Part shown: positions 18,770 to 27,229 of the stretch, one piece after another | How positions within the stretch are numbered: position 1 is the first letter of the stretch | Layout of the letters: the number at the start of each line of letters is the position of its first letter | The notes under the pieces: generated by a model | The model's database searches: none | The model's input: the letters and a program-made list of their open reading frames with translations, nothing else | What the model was told of the DNA's origin: nothing | Source of the DNA: an uncultured Clostridia bacterium | GTDB lineage: Bacteria > Bacillota > Clostridia > Oscillospirales > Oscillospiraceae | Length of the DNA stretch: 64,000 nt | Direction: 5' to 3' | Assembly (NCBI GenBank): GCA_937893605.1 | Contig: CALBGG010000088.1 | Span: forward strand, 25,234 to 89,233 | Program-made: the position numbers and the translations under genes

Positions 18770-19821
18770 AAAAGCTTATATTTATCCTTATATTCTCGAT
18801 ACTGCTTATAACGCCGTGCTATGCGGTACCCTATGACGATACGCAGCTGCACGATTCGCTCCCAGACTACGCCAACGAGCTCGTCGGAGATACCGCGCAA
18901 TCACCGCAGGACGGGCTGTCAAGGCTCGTACATGCGTTCACCGAGGCTGTTTCGGGCGGAGCCGGCGGCGTTATAAAACGAGCTGTAGGCATAATTGCCG
19001 TAGCTATGATATGTGCCGTGCTCACCGTGTTCTGCGACGATGCACCCGAATATGTAACACTCGGAGGATGCGCGGCAATAGCAATAATAAGCGTTGCTGA
19101 TGTAAACTCCTTCATATCATCGGGCTCGGAGGTTATAACGACGCTGTCCGGCTTTTCAAAAACGCTTCTGCCGGCAATGTGCGCCGCCTCTGCCGCCTGC
19201 GGTACGCTTTCATCGGCTACGGTCAAATACGCGGCATCCGTTCTGTTTATGGACTCATTTGTCACCGTTGCGCAGAGCTTTATACTCCCGCTTATCAATG
19301 CATATCTTGCCGTAAGCATAGCGGCATCATCCTTCGGCAGTAAAAGCCTCGGAGGTATATCCTCTCTGCTAAAGCGCGTCAGCACATTTTTAATGACAGC
19401 GATAGCTATCGGTTTCACGGCATACATAGGTATAAGCTCGATTGTTGCCTCCGGCGGCGACGCAGTAGCTTCAAAACTCGCAAAAACCGCAATATCTACG
19501 GCGCTGCCCGTTGTCGGAAGTATAATCTCCGATGCGGCGTCCACGGTCGTTGCCGGAGCGGAGGCCATGCGCAATGCTGTCGGCGTATTCGGCATGCTCG
19601 CGCTTCTTGCCGTGTGCGTTTCGCCGTTTGCCGTTATGGCGATAAACTATCTCGGGTATAAGCTTGCGGCAGCGGCAGTGAGAGCCTTCGGCTGCAAAAA
19701 GCTTGCCTCGCTGACCGACTGCATCGGCTCTGCCATAGGCATGATCCTCGGCCTTGCCGGTTGCTGTTCTATAATTCTGTTCGTATCCATGGCAATATCA
19801 ATAAAGGCGGTGGGAGGATAA
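18766..19821 (+). CDS. spoIIIAE: Stage III sporulation protein AE
   Basis: Polytopic membrane protein of the SpoIIIA complex. A signal-like N-terminus (MKKLIFILIFSILLITPCYA) is followed by a hydrophilic stretch and about seven to eight hydrophobic helices. At 351 aa it is somewhat shorter than the 399 aa of Bacillus. Overlaps spoIIIAD by 4 bp and spoIIIAF by 1 bp. Confidence 0.94.
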   Translation: MKKLIFILIFSILLITPCYAVPYDDTQLHDSLPDYANELVGDTAQSPQDGLSRLVHAFTEAVSGGAGGVIKRAVGIIAVAMICAVLTVFCDDAPEYVTLGGCAAIAIISVADVNSFISSGSEVITTLSGFSKTLLPAMCAASAACGTLSSATVKYAASVLFMDSFVTVAQSFILPLINAYLAVSIAASSFGSKSLGGISSLLKRVSTFLMTAIAIGFTAYIGISSIVASGGDAVASKLAKTAISTALPVVGSIISDAASTVVAGAEAMRNAVGVFGMLALLAVCVSPFAVMAINYLGYKLAAAAVRAFGCKKLASLTDCIGSAIGMILGLAGCCSIILFVSMAISIKAVGG

Positions 19822-20321
19822 TGTCGGAGATTTTCAGCCAATGGCTGCACGCGGTCATATATACGGGCATCGTATGCTCAACAGCAATGCTGCTGACGCC
19901 CGAGGGCAGGGTGAAAAAGGCTTTGACCATCATCTGCGCCGTTGCAATGTGCGCAGCAATCGCTTCACCGCTTGCCGAGCTTGACTTTGACGCGTATTCA
20001 AAGGCGATGGCGCATTATGAACTCGATGCCGGGAAATATATCGGTCGGGGCGAGGATTACAGCAAAAATTTAAACCGCACTATCATAGAAGACAAATGCC
20101 GTGCATATATATTGGACAAAGCCGATGAAGTGGGTGCGGAGTTATCCGATGTTACCGTTACAGCACTGTGGAGCAGCGACGGCTACTGGTATCCGCACGA
20201 GGCCGAAATCATTTCCACGGCTACAGGCGAGCAGAAAAGCAGACTGTCCGACTATATCCAATCTCAGCTTGGAATAAGCATCGCTAATCAGAATTGGAGC
20301 AATGAAGCAAATGACCGATAA
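19821..20321 (+). CDS. spoIIIAF: Stage III sporulation protein AF
   Basis: Membrane-anchored ring-building-motif protein of the SpoIIIA channel. Two N-terminal helices (about 10-28 and 35-53) precede a soluble C-terminal domain with a DVTVTALWSSDGYWYPHEAEI-type beta segment. Start ATG 19821 (overlapping the previous stop as TAATG, with GGGAGG upstream); the longer frame from 19761 is internal to spoIIIAE. 166 aa; family length is about 200. Confidence 0.92.
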   Translation: MSEIFSQWLHAVIYTGIVCSTAMLLTPEGRVKKALTIICAVAMCAAIASPLAELDFDAYSKAMAHYELDAGKYIGRGEDYSKNLNRTIIEDKCRAYILDKADEVGAELSDVTVTALWSSDGYWYPHEAEIISTATGEQKSRLSDYIQSQLGISIANQNWSNEANDR

Positions 20322-20646
20322 ACTGAAAAACGGGCTTAATAAATTTAAATACCCTCTGCTTGCGCTCGTGCTTGGGCTTATTATAATGCTTATCCCGGTA
20401 GGCGGAACAAAATCGGCCGGCACCGATGCGCAGAGCGATGAGCAGCGCTTAACGGCAGTGCTCCGAAAATGCGACGGCGTCGGAAATGTGACGGTGCTGC
20501 TCTCAGAGACCGGAGCCGTCATCGTGTGTGACGGAGCGGATAACGCCGCCGTAAAGCTTTCTGTAGTAAAAGCCGTTGAGGCCTTCACGGGACTTTCCGG
20601 CGATAGCATTCAGGTAATCAAAACTGCGCCGAATATAGGAGGGTAA
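20302..20646 (+). CDS. spoIIIAG: Stage III sporulation protein AG, short form
   Basis: Ring-forming component of the mother cell-forespore channel. One membrane helix (about 19-36, PLLALVLGLIIMLIPV) is followed by the conserved halves of the ring-building fold: RLTAVLRKCDGVGNVTVLLS and VIVCDGADNAAVKLSVVKAV, then LTGLSGDSIQVIK. At 114 aa it is half the length of the Bacillus protein (229 aa); the long beta insertion between the two halves is reduced to a few residues. Start is ATG 20302 or 20311; GGAG at 20296-20299 does not decide between them. Overlaps spoIIIAF by 20 bp. Confidence 0.9.
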   Translation: MKQMTDKLKNGLNKFKYPLLALVLGLIIMLIPVGGTKSAGTDAQSDEQRLTAVLRKCDGVGNVTVLLSETGAVIVCDGADNAAVKLSVVKAVEAFTGLSGDSIQVIKTAPNIGG

Positions 20647-20647
20647 A

Positions 20648-21187
20648 ATGAAGCATATTAAAAGAAATGTAACTATTGCGGCGGTGCTGCTGCTCGTGTG
20701 CGCAGCGGTGTATCTTAACTGGTCGTACAACAACAAATGGGGAACGGCCGACCCCGCTATGGTAAAGGCCGAGGATGCTGCAATGAAGGCCGCAAATGAA
20801 GCCTATGAGGCTGCAAACACAAAAAGCTCAAACGGCTATTTTGCCGAGGCGCGTCTTAACCGGCAGGTATCGCGCGATGAAGCAATTAAGTTGCTCGAGG
20901 ATGCCGTCAAGTCCGACACCGCCTCGCAGGAGACGATAGATTCCGCAATGACATCCATATCGGCTATGGCAAACTACTCCATGAAGGAATCCCAGCTTGA
21001 AAATAAACTTCTGGCAAAGGATTTTTCAGACTGCGTCGTTTATATGAGCGATGACTCAATAACAGTAGCCGTGCCCGCCCCGAAGGACGGTCTCAGTGAG
21101 GCCGCCGTTGCCAGAATAACCGAGACAGTCACCTCCGAGACCTCATATACAGCGGCTCAGCTGAATGTAATTGAGGTTCCATCGTAA
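20648..21187 (+). CDS. spoIIIAH: Stage III sporulation protein AH
   Basis: Mother cell-side channel ring protein that binds forespore SpoIIQ across the septal space. One N-terminal helix (about 8-25), a charged helical linker, and a C-terminal YscJ/FliF-like ring-building domain (about 75-175, with SQETIDSAMTSISAMANYSMKES-type helix and DCVVYMSDDSITVAV strand). 179 aa, slightly shorter than in Bacillus (218). Starts one base after the spoIIIAG stop; the operon ends in a strong terminator. Confidence 0.94.
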   Translation: MKHIKRNVTIAAVLLLVCAAVYLNWSYNNKWGTADPAMVKAEDAAMKAANEAYEAANTKSSNGYFAEARLNRQVSRDEAIKLLEDAVKSDTASQETIDSAMTSISAMANYSMKESQLENKLLAKDFSDCVVYMSDDSITVAVPAPKDGLSEAAVARITETVTSETSYTAAQLNVIEVPS

Positions 21188-21190
21188 AAA

Positions 21191-21220
21191 AAAAGACGGG
21201 ATAAACCCGTCTTTTTTCTT
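21191..21220 (+). terminator. Intrinsic terminator of the spoIIIA operon
   Basis: AAAAGACGGG (21191-21200) pairs perfectly with CCCGTCTTTT (21206-21215) around a 5-nt loop, followed by more Ts. It starts directly after the spoIIIAH stop. Confidence 0.88.
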
Positions 21221-21238
21221 TATTTTTGCCTTATGTTG

Positions 21239-21247
21239 TGGTACAAT
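21239..21247 (+). promoter_or_regulatory. Extended -10 promoter for the asp23-nusB operon
   Basis: TG-G-TACAAT (21239-21247) is an extended -10 element; no convincing -35 is seen in the preceding terminator Ts. Start would be near 21254. A small inverted repeat TGCACC-GTC-GGTGCA (21264-21278) follows in the leader. The gene's ribosome binding site is CGGAGG at 21286-21291. Confidence 0.45.
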
Positions 21248-21297
21248 ACTATGACAGAATTTTTGCACCGTCGGTGCAGACACAACGGAGGCACATC

Positions 21298-21660
21298 ATG
21301 AGTGAAAATTACATTAGCTGCAAAGCCGAAAACGGCAGCATAAATATATCCGAGGAAGTTATTTCCGCAATGGTTCGCACGGCCGTAACAGAGGTTGAAG
21401 GCGTTGCCGCGATATCCAACACAACGACAGGCGAAATCGCGGAGCTTATCGGCATTAAGACCATGTCCAAGGGAATTACCGTTCAGATAATAGACGACAC
21501 AGTAAAGGTCGATGTTATCATCCTCGTTCGCTACGGCTGCAATATCGTTAATGTCGCGCGCAACGTTCAGAACTCCGTCGGCGAGGTAGTTCAGGCTGTC
21601 ACGGGTGTCGAGAAGGCCGAGATAAACGTTCACGTCTCGGGCGTTGCGTTTGAAAAGTAA
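21298..21660 (+). CDS. Asp23/Gls24 family envelope stress protein
   Basis: Member of the Asp23 family (YqhY type), small cytosolic proteins often linked to envelope stress or fatty acid synthesis control. Core motifs: ISEEVISAMVRTAVTEVEGVA and the beta strands ITVQIIDDTVKVDVIILV. ATG 21298 with CGGAGG upstream gives 120 aa; the frame continues back to 21226 but without a site. In Bacillus the equivalent yqhY lies between accBC and nusB; here accBC is absent and the gene follows spoIIIAH directly. Confidence 0.92.
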   Translation: MSENYISCKAENGSINISEEVISAMVRTAVTEVEGVAAISNTTTGEIAELIGIKTMSKGITVQIIDDTVKVDVIILVRYGCNIVNVARNVQNSVGEVVQAVTGVEKAEINVHVSGVAFEK

Positions 21661-21678
21661 GATACGAGGTATTTGGAA

Positions 21679-22173
21679 ATGAAAAGAACTACCGCCAGAG
21701 AAATAGCGGTGCAGCTCAGCTTTTACGCATGCGCAAGCGAAAAGCCCGTTGACGAGCTGCTTGATCAGTTTTTCGGCAAAGAGTACTATGATACTCTCGC
21801 AGAGGAAAACGAGCTGTTTGCCGAGTACCCCGAAAAGAAGCAGCGCGAGTATATCTCGCGCCTTGTCAAGACTGTCTATGACTACCGTATTCAGACAGAC
21901 AAGCTCATCGAAAAATACGCCCAGGGCTGGAAGCCGGAGCGAATGTCGAAAACAGCGATAGCTATCCTGCGCTGCGCAGTGAGCGAGATAATGTATATGG
22001 ACGATATCCCGTCAGGCACTGCAATAAACGAGGCAATCGAGCTTGCAAAGGGCTATGATGAGCCGGAGACTGTGTCGTTTATAAACGGCATTCTCGGCGG
22101 CATAATGCGCGGAGAGCCTGCCGATACAGTAAGCTCCGAAGCGGTGGCTGAGGCTGTTACGGAGACGGTGTGA
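21679..22173 (+). CDS. nusB: Transcription antitermination factor NusB
   Basis: RNA-binding factor that with NusE and NusA allows rRNA antitermination. All-helical, 164 aa, with the family start TAREIAVQLSFYAC and the C-terminal AILRCAVSEIMYMDDIPSGTAINEAIELAK. I chose ATG 21679 (GAGGT 9 bp upstream) over TTG 21673, which is too close to that site. The C-terminal tail after 150 is longer than usual and rich in Ala/Val. Overlaps xseA by one base. Confidence 0.94.
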   Translation: MKRTTAREIAVQLSFYACASEKPVDELLDQFFGKEYYDTLAEENELFAEYPEKKQREYISRLVKTVYDYRIQTDKLIEKYAQGWKPERMSKTAIAILRCAVSEIMYMDDIPSGTAINEAIELAKGYDEPETVSFINGILGGIMRGEPADTVSSEAVAEAVTETV

Positions 22174-23387
22174 TGAATCAGGAGACCCTTACAGTATCCG
22201 AGCTTAACCAGATAATTAAAACGCTTATAGACGGCGAACCCACTCTTAGCAAGGTCTGTGTGCGCGGCGAATTATCAAACTACAAGATATATCCGTCGGG
22301 GCATCACTATTTTACGCTCAAGGATGCCGAGAGCAGTCTTCGCTGTGTTATGTTTAAAAGCAGTGCATCCAAGCTGCGATTTCGTCCCGAAAGCGGAATG
22401 GGTGTCACTGCTTTTGGGCGTGTGTCGGTGTTTCCGCGCGACGGAGCATATCAGCTTTACTGCACCGACCTCATTCCCGAGGGAACGGGCGATCTTCAGA
22501 TAGCCTACGAGCAGCTTAAGGCAAAGCTTGCTGCCGAGGGATTGTTTGACCCGGCGCATAAAAAGCCGCTTCCGCAGTTTCCCGAAAAGATAGCCATCAT
22601 AACCTCATCGGCAGGCGCGGCCGTTCACGATATGATCCGTATACTCGGCACTCGTTGGAGCATGACGAAGGTCGTTTTGCTGCCGGTTCGGGTCCAGGGC
22701 GTTGAAGCACCGCCGGAAATAGTCGGCGCAATACGCTATGCAAACCGCCACAAGGTCGCGGATCTCATAATAACCGGCCGCGGCGGCGGCTCGATAGAGG
22801 ATCTGTGGGCATTTAACGACGAGCGCGTTGCAAGGGCAATATATGAATCCGAGCTGCCTGTCATCTCTGCCGTCGGACACGAGCCGGATGTAACAATTGC
22901 CGACTATGTCGCCGATGTAAGAGCGTCGACCCCGTCAAACGCTGCGGAGATAGCCGTTCCCGACGAGGGCGAGATGCATGAGTATCTTATGAATATGAGC
23001 ATTCGCCAAACGCAGGCCATGAAGAAAAGCCTCAATCGCATGAACACTCGACTCGACGATATAAAAAACCGTCGTGTTCTGCAGGATCCAATGGCTTATG
23101 TAGATACAAAGCGCACGGAGCTTGACTATGTGCGCGGAAAGCTTATAGCTTCCGCGGAAAAGACAAATGCGGCAAACCGGCACAAGTTTGTGGCGCTTGC
23201 CTCGGCACTCGATGCAATGAGCCCGCTTAAAGTGCTCGGCAGGGGATATGCGATTGCATCCGGGGAAAACGGCGAGCTTATAAAAAGCGTCAGCGATGTG
23301 AACGCAGGCGATAAGCTGAGCCTGAGCGTTTCTGACGGCCTTATAAAATGCACTGTAGATGAAAGTGAGGCAAATAGTAATGGCTAA
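22173..23387 (+). CDS. xseA: Exodeoxyribonuclease VII large subunit
   Basis: Catalytic subunit of exonuclease VII, which degrades single-stranded DNA in both directions. N-terminal OB fold (about 5-105), nuclease domain with ITSSAGAAVHDM, ITGRGGGSIEDLWAFNDE and SAVGHEPDVTIAD, then a coiled-coil region that holds the small subunits. 404 aa, normal. Start ATG 22173 has GGAG 8 bp upstream; GTG 22170 is less likely. Overlaps xseB by 8 bp. Confidence 0.96.
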   Translation: MNQETLTVSELNQIIKTLIDGEPTLSKVCVRGELSNYKIYPSGHHYFTLKDAESSLRCVMFKSSASKLRFRPESGMGVTAFGRVSVFPRDGAYQLYCTDLIPEGTGDLQIAYEQLKAKLAAEGLFDPAHKKPLPQFPEKIAIITSSAGAAVHDMIRILGTRWSMTKVVLLPVRVQGVEAPPEIVGAIRYANRHKVADLIITGRGGGSIEDLWAFNDERVARAIYESELPVISAVGHEPDVTIADYVADVRASTPSNAAEIAVPDEGEMHEYLMNMSIRQTQAMKKSLNRMNTRLDDIKNRRVLQDPMAYVDTKRTELDYVRGKLIASAEKTNAANRHKFVALASALDAMSPLKVLGRGYAIASGENGELIKSVSDVNAGDKLSLSVSDGLIKCTVDESEANSNG

Positions 23388-23607
23388 GGAAAAACCAAGC
23401 TTTGAGGAGTCGATAAAACGGCTTGACGAGATCGTAAAGCAGCTTGAGCGCGGCGATGCTCCGCTGAGCGAATCGCTCAAGCTTTTTGAGGAGGGCACCG
23501 CTCTCATATCTAATTGCGACACTCTGCTCAGCGAGGCTGAACAAAAGGTAGTAAAGCTCAGAAAAGGGCAGGACGGTGAGCCGGAAGAGCTCCCCTTTGG
23601 TGAATGA
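23380..23607 (+). CDS. xseB: Exodeoxyribonuclease VII small subunit
   Basis: Small helical subunit (75 aa) that binds the XseA coiled coil. Family sequence SFEESIKRLDEIVKQLERGDAPL and the LFEEGTALI segment are clear. ATG 23380 with GAGG upstream overlaps xseA; the frame extends to 23359 but that start lies deeper in xseA. Next gene starts 1 bp after its stop. Confidence 0.95.
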   Translation: MAKEKPSFEESIKRLDEIVKQLERGDAPLSESLKLFEEGTALISNCDTLLSEAEQKVVKLRKGQDGEPEELPFGE

Positions 23608-23608
23608 C

Positions 23609-24475
23609 ATGACTGCAAACGAATACAAAAATCTTGTAGATGCAAAGCTTGCAGAGTATTTTGTTCCCTCGGGGCTGAGCTATGACGGTCTTCTTGAATC
23701 CATGCACTACAGCCTGACGGCCGGCGGCAAGCGTATTCGCCCCATACTTGTTTTGGAATTCTGCCGCATTTCCGGCGGTGACATCGAGAAAGCGCTGCCT
23801 GTTGCCTGCGCCATTGAAATGCTGCACACATACAGCCTTATCCACGATGATCTTCCATGCATGGATAATGATGATCTGCGCCGCGGCAAGCCGACGAATC
23901 ACATTGTTTACGGCGAATGCACGGCGACGCTTGCAGGCGACGCTCTTCAGGCCGAGGCCTTCGGTACGATAGCGCGCAGCTCTCTTTCCGCAGAGGCGAG
24001 GGCAAATTGTGTTGAGATACTTGCCGACGCTGTAGGCAGCGACGGAATGTGCGCGGGGCAGTATCTTGATATGATAGGAGAGAGCAAGATTCTTTCCGAG
24101 GATGAGCTTAATGATATAAACTCACGCAAGACCGGCGCGCTTCTCATAGCGGCATGCCGCATGGGTGTTGCAGCTGCCGGCGGAAACGAGGCGATGCTTG
24201 AAGCCGCCGCTCAATACGGAGCTTGCATCGGCGCGGCATTCCAGATCCGCGACGATATTTTGGACGTTATCAGCACCAGTGAGGAGCTCGGTAAGCCAGT
24301 CGGATCGGACGCCCAGGAGCATAAGAACACTTATATGGCTCTGCTTGGTGAAGAAAAGTGCATGCAGATGATCGAAAAGCTCACGGATGCGGCCAAAAAT
24401 TCTCTCACCGGCGCGTTTGAGGACACTGAATTTCTCTGTGAGCTTGCCGATTCCATGGTAAAAAGAAAGAATTGA
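23609..24475 (+). CDS. ispA: Polyprenyl synthetase, probable farnesyl diphosphate synthase
   Basis: Chain-elongating prenyltransferase that condenses IPP with allylic diphosphates, usually to farnesyl diphosphate. First aspartate-rich motif DDLPCMDNDD and second DDILD are both present, with GGKRIRP near the N-terminus. 288 aa, typical of IspA. Start ATG 23609; GGTG at 23599-23602 is the weak site. Placed with dxs in an isoprenoid pair as in Bacillus. The chain length is inferred from length and context. Confidence 0.92.
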   Translation: MTANEYKNLVDAKLAEYFVPSGLSYDGLLESMHYSLTAGGKRIRPILVLEFCRISGGDIEKALPVACAIEMLHTYSLIHDDLPCMDNDDLRRGKPTNHIVYGECTATLAGDALQAEAFGTIARSSLSAEARANCVEILADAVGSDGMCAGQYLDMIGESKILSEDELNDINSRKTGALLIAACRMGVAAAGGNEAMLEAAAQYGACIGAAFQIRDDILDVISTSEELGKPVGSDAQEHKNTYMALLGEEKCMQMIEKLTDAAKNSLTGAFEDTEFLCELADSMVKRKN

Positions 24476-24490
24476 AGTGAATAATCTGTA

Positions 24491-24538
24491 AAACCGCGGT
24501 GAATATCTATTGTAATATTCGCCGCGGTTTGTTATTAT
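24491..24538 (+). terminator. Hairpin after ispA with an overlapping dxs promoter
   Basis: AAACCGCGG (24492-24500) pairs with CCGCGGTTT, extended inward by GAATAT/ATATTC, giving about 16 bp; the stem runs to 24530 and is followed by GTTATTATAC, a poor T-tract. A promoter-like pair TTGTAA (24510-24515) and TATTAT (24533-24538) with 17 bp spacing overlaps the 3' arm and could drive dxs. Confidence 0.55.
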
Positions 24539-24586
24539 ACATTATAGCACATTTTGCGAATATTTAATTAATTCTGAGGTATTGTT

Positions 24587-26431
24587 TTGAATATTTTGAA
24601 TAAAGTCAATTCCTCTAATGATATAAAGCGTCTGAGTAAGAGCGATCTCCCCCGGCTATGCAGCGAGCTGCGCGAGTTTATAATCGACAATGTTTCAAAA
24701 ACGGGCGGGCACCTTGCATCCAATTTGGGCACGGTCGAGCTCACGGTCGCGCTGCACAGAGTCTACGACAGCGCAGCCGACAGAATTGTATTCGATGTGG
24801 GGCATCAAAGCTATGCTCATAAGATAATTACCGGAAGGCGCGATGCCTTCGGAACGCTGCGCTGCTACGGCGGGCTTTCCGGCTTTCCGAAGCCTTACGA
24901 GGCTGATGACGACGCTTTTATAGCAGGTCACGCATCGAACTCCGTTTCAGTTGCGCTCGGAATGGCAAGGGCGCGAACCATAAAGGGCGAAAACTACAGT
25001 GTGTGCGCCGTTATAGGCGACGGTGCGCTCACAGGCGGCCTTGCATACGAAGGACTTGCCAACGTCGGCGGCAGCAGCGAGCCTATGGTCATTATTCTAA
25101 ATGACAACGGCATGAGCATAAACGGAAACGTCGGCGGTATGGCGAAGCTTTTGTCCAAAGAGCGTGTAAAGCCTGGATATATTAATTTTAAGCGCTGGTA
25201 CAGGCAGGCCGTAAGCGGTATGGATGGTCTTTATAATTTAAGCCACAAGATGAAAGAGGCGCTAAAAAAGTCATTACTTCCGTCCAACATGTTTGACGCT
25301 ATGGGCATATACTATCTCGGTCCTGTTGACGGGCATGATGTCGACCAGCTTGAGACCGTTATCCGATGGGCCAAAGAGATGAATATGCCTGTTCTTGTGC
25401 ATGTTATAAGCAAGAAGGGCAAGGGCTGCAAATATGCTGAGGAGCACCCGGAAAAATACCACGGCGTCGGTAAATTTGACCCTGCCACAGGCAAGATTCA
25501 GGAGGCAAAGCCTGATTTTTCATCTGTTTTCGGAAAGAAGCTCACTCAGCTCGCGGAGGTAAATCACGATATTGTCGCCATAACGGCCGCCATGTGCGCG
25601 GGAACCGGGCTTACAGAGTTTGCGGAACGCTTTCAAAACCGCTTTTTTGATGTAGGAATAGCCGAGGAGCACGCGGTCGCAATGGCTGCCGGCATGGCAA
25701 AGCAAGCACTCACGCCGGTCGTAGCAATATATTCGGGCTTTCTCCAGCGCGCGTATGATATGCTCATACACGATGTCTCGCTTCAGGATCTGCACGTTGT
25801 GTTCTGCGTTGACAGAGCAGGGCTTGTAGGCAACGACGGCGAAACTCACCACGGCGCGTTTGATATAAGCTATCTGCGCTCCGTACCCCATATGCAGGTG
25901 CTGTGTCCTGCAAGCTTTGCCGAGCTCGAATCCATGCTCGACGAGGCAATAAACCGCATGTCCGGCCCAGTAGCCGTTCGATATCCGCGCGGCGGAGAGG
26001 GCAGATATAAAGACTGTATGTGCGACGGCTGCGTTAAGCTGCGCAGCGGAGGCGATATTACGATTGCCGCTTACGGAACTGATATTAATATCGCGCTTGA
26101 CACGGCGGAAAAGCTTGCCGATAAGGGCATACACGCCGATGTATTCAAGCTTTCACGGCTGAATAGCCGTTATTACGGCGATATAATCGCGTCTATGCGG
26201 AAAACAGGCTATTTTCTCATGAGTGAGCAGGTTTGCCAAAGCGGCTGCATAGCAGATGAGATACTTGCCTGTGCAGAGCGCGGCGGCGTTAAGATAAGCG
26301 CCGCGTATACTCCGAATCTCGGCAGCGGCATCGTCGTTCAGGGAACGGTGCCGGAGCTTATTGCTCATTGCGGCCTTGACGCAAACAGTCTTGCCAATGA
26401 AGCCGAAAAGCTGATCAGGGGTGAAAAATGA
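24587..26431 (+). CDS. dxs: 1-deoxy-D-xylulose-5-phosphate synthase
   Basis: Thiamine diphosphate enzyme making DXP from pyruvate and glyceraldehyde 3-phosphate, first step of the MEP isoprenoid pathway and source for thiamine and pyridoxal. ThDP motif GDGALTGGLAYEG...NDNGMSI, upstream GHASNSVS, the transketolase Pyr domain with DVGIAEEHAVAMAAGMA, and the C-terminal domain are in order. 614 aa, normal. TTG 24587 is the start, with GAGGT 6 bp upstream; there is no suitable in-frame ATG. Overlaps tlyA by 4 bp. Confidence 0.96.
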   Translation: MNILNKVNSSNDIKRLSKSDLPRLCSELREFIIDNVSKTGGHLASNLGTVELTVALHRVYDSAADRIVFDVGHQSYAHKIITGRRDAFGTLRCYGGLSGFPKPYEADDDAFIAGHASNSVSVALGMARARTIKGENYSVCAVIGDGALTGGLAYEGLANVGGSSEPMVIILNDNGMSINGNVGGMAKLLSKERVKPGYINFKRWYRQAVSGMDGLYNLSHKMKEALKKSLLPSNMFDAMGIYYLGPVDGHDVDQLETVIRWAKEMNMPVLVHVISKKGKGCKYAEEHPEKYHGVGKFDPATGKIQEAKPDFSSVFGKKLTQLAEVNHDIVAITAAMCAGTGLTEFAERFQNRFFDVGIAEEHAVAMAAGMAKQALTPVVAIYSGFLQRAYDMLIHDVSLQDLHVVFCVDRAGLVGNDGETHHGAFDISYLRSVPHMQVLCPASFAELESMLDEAINRMSGPVAVRYPRGGEGRYKDCMCDGCVKLRSGGDITIAAYGTDINIALDTAEKLADKGIHADVFKLSRLNSRYYGDIIASMRKTGYFLMSEQVCQSGCIADEILACAERGGVKISAAYTPNLGSGIVVQGTVPELIAHCGLDANSLANEAEKLIRGEK

Positions 26432-27222
26432 AAAAAATCAGACTCGATCAGCTCGTTTTTGATCTCGGACTGACGGAGAGCAGAGAAAGAGCAAAAACGA
26501 CAATAATGAGCGGCCTTGTTTTTGTCGACGGGCAGCGTGCGGACAAACCCGGAATGCAGGTGTCGCCCGACGCAGATGTCGAGGTCAGAGGCGCGGCGCT
26601 TCCGTATGTCAGCCGCGGCGGATTTAAGCTTGAAAAGGCACTCAAGGTTTTCCCCGCAGACCCGACAGATAAGGTCTGTATCGACTGCGGCGCGTCTACC
26701 GGCGGCTTTACCGATGTTCTCCTGAAAAACGGTGCGAAGAAGGTATACTCCGTCGACGTTGGATACGGACAGCTTGCGTGGAGTCTCAGACAGGACGAGC
26801 GTGTCATAAATATGGAGCGCACTAATATCCGCTATATAAGCTCTGAGCAGATACCTGAGCCGATCGACTTGGCGGTGATGGATCTGTCGTTTATATCAGT
26901 TAAGCTCGTACTTCCGGCGGTGTGCTCACTGCTGAAAGGTGGCGGTGAGCTTATCTGCCTTATAAAGCCTCAGTTTGAGGCCGGAAGGGAAGAAGTCGGC
27001 AAAAAGGGCGTCGTACGCGACAAAAACGTACACCTTGCCGTAATTGCGAATGTTTTGGACTTTGCTCCAAGCGTCGGTATGACAGTCATGGGACTTGATT
27101 TTTCGCCCATAAAAGGCCCGGAGGGCAATAGGGAATATCTGTGCTATATGAAAAAAGGTATATTTGATCCCCCTATTATAGATGCGCAGGCTGTCGTTGA
27201 CGCCTCGCATGAAAAATTGTGA
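26428..27222 (+). CDS. tlyA: TlyA family rRNA 2'-O-methyltransferase
   Basis: S4 domain plus FtsJ-type methyltransferase predicted to methylate the ribose 2'-O of rRNA cytidines. The S4 domain (about 3-62) starts IRLDQLVFDLGL, then the SAM motif DCGASTGGFTDVLL and the K-D-K-E catalytic set spread over SRGGFKLEKAL, MDLSFIS, IKPQFEAGRE and GNREYLCYM. Some family members are annotated as hemolysins, a label not supported here. 264 aa. Overlaps dxs by 4 bp. Confidence 0.93.
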   Translation: MKKIRLDQLVFDLGLTESRERAKTTIMSGLVFVDGQRADKPGMQVSPDADVEVRGAALPYVSRGGFKLEKALKVFPADPTDKVCIDCGASTGGFTDVLLKNGAKKVYSVDVGYGQLAWSLRQDERVINMERTNIRYISSEQIPEPIDLAVMDLSFISVKLVLPAVCSLLKGGGELICLIKPQFEAGREEVGKKGVVRDKNVHLAVIANVLDFAPSVGMTVMGLDFSPIKGPEGNREYLCYMKKGIFDPPIIDAQAVVDASHEKL

Positions 27223-27229
27223 GGTTAAA

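Noticed and set aside
22935..23831. Open frame of 298 codons on the minus strand across xseA, xseB and ispA
   Set aside because: Antisense to three well-conserved genes in their expected order; no domain and no ribosome binding site.
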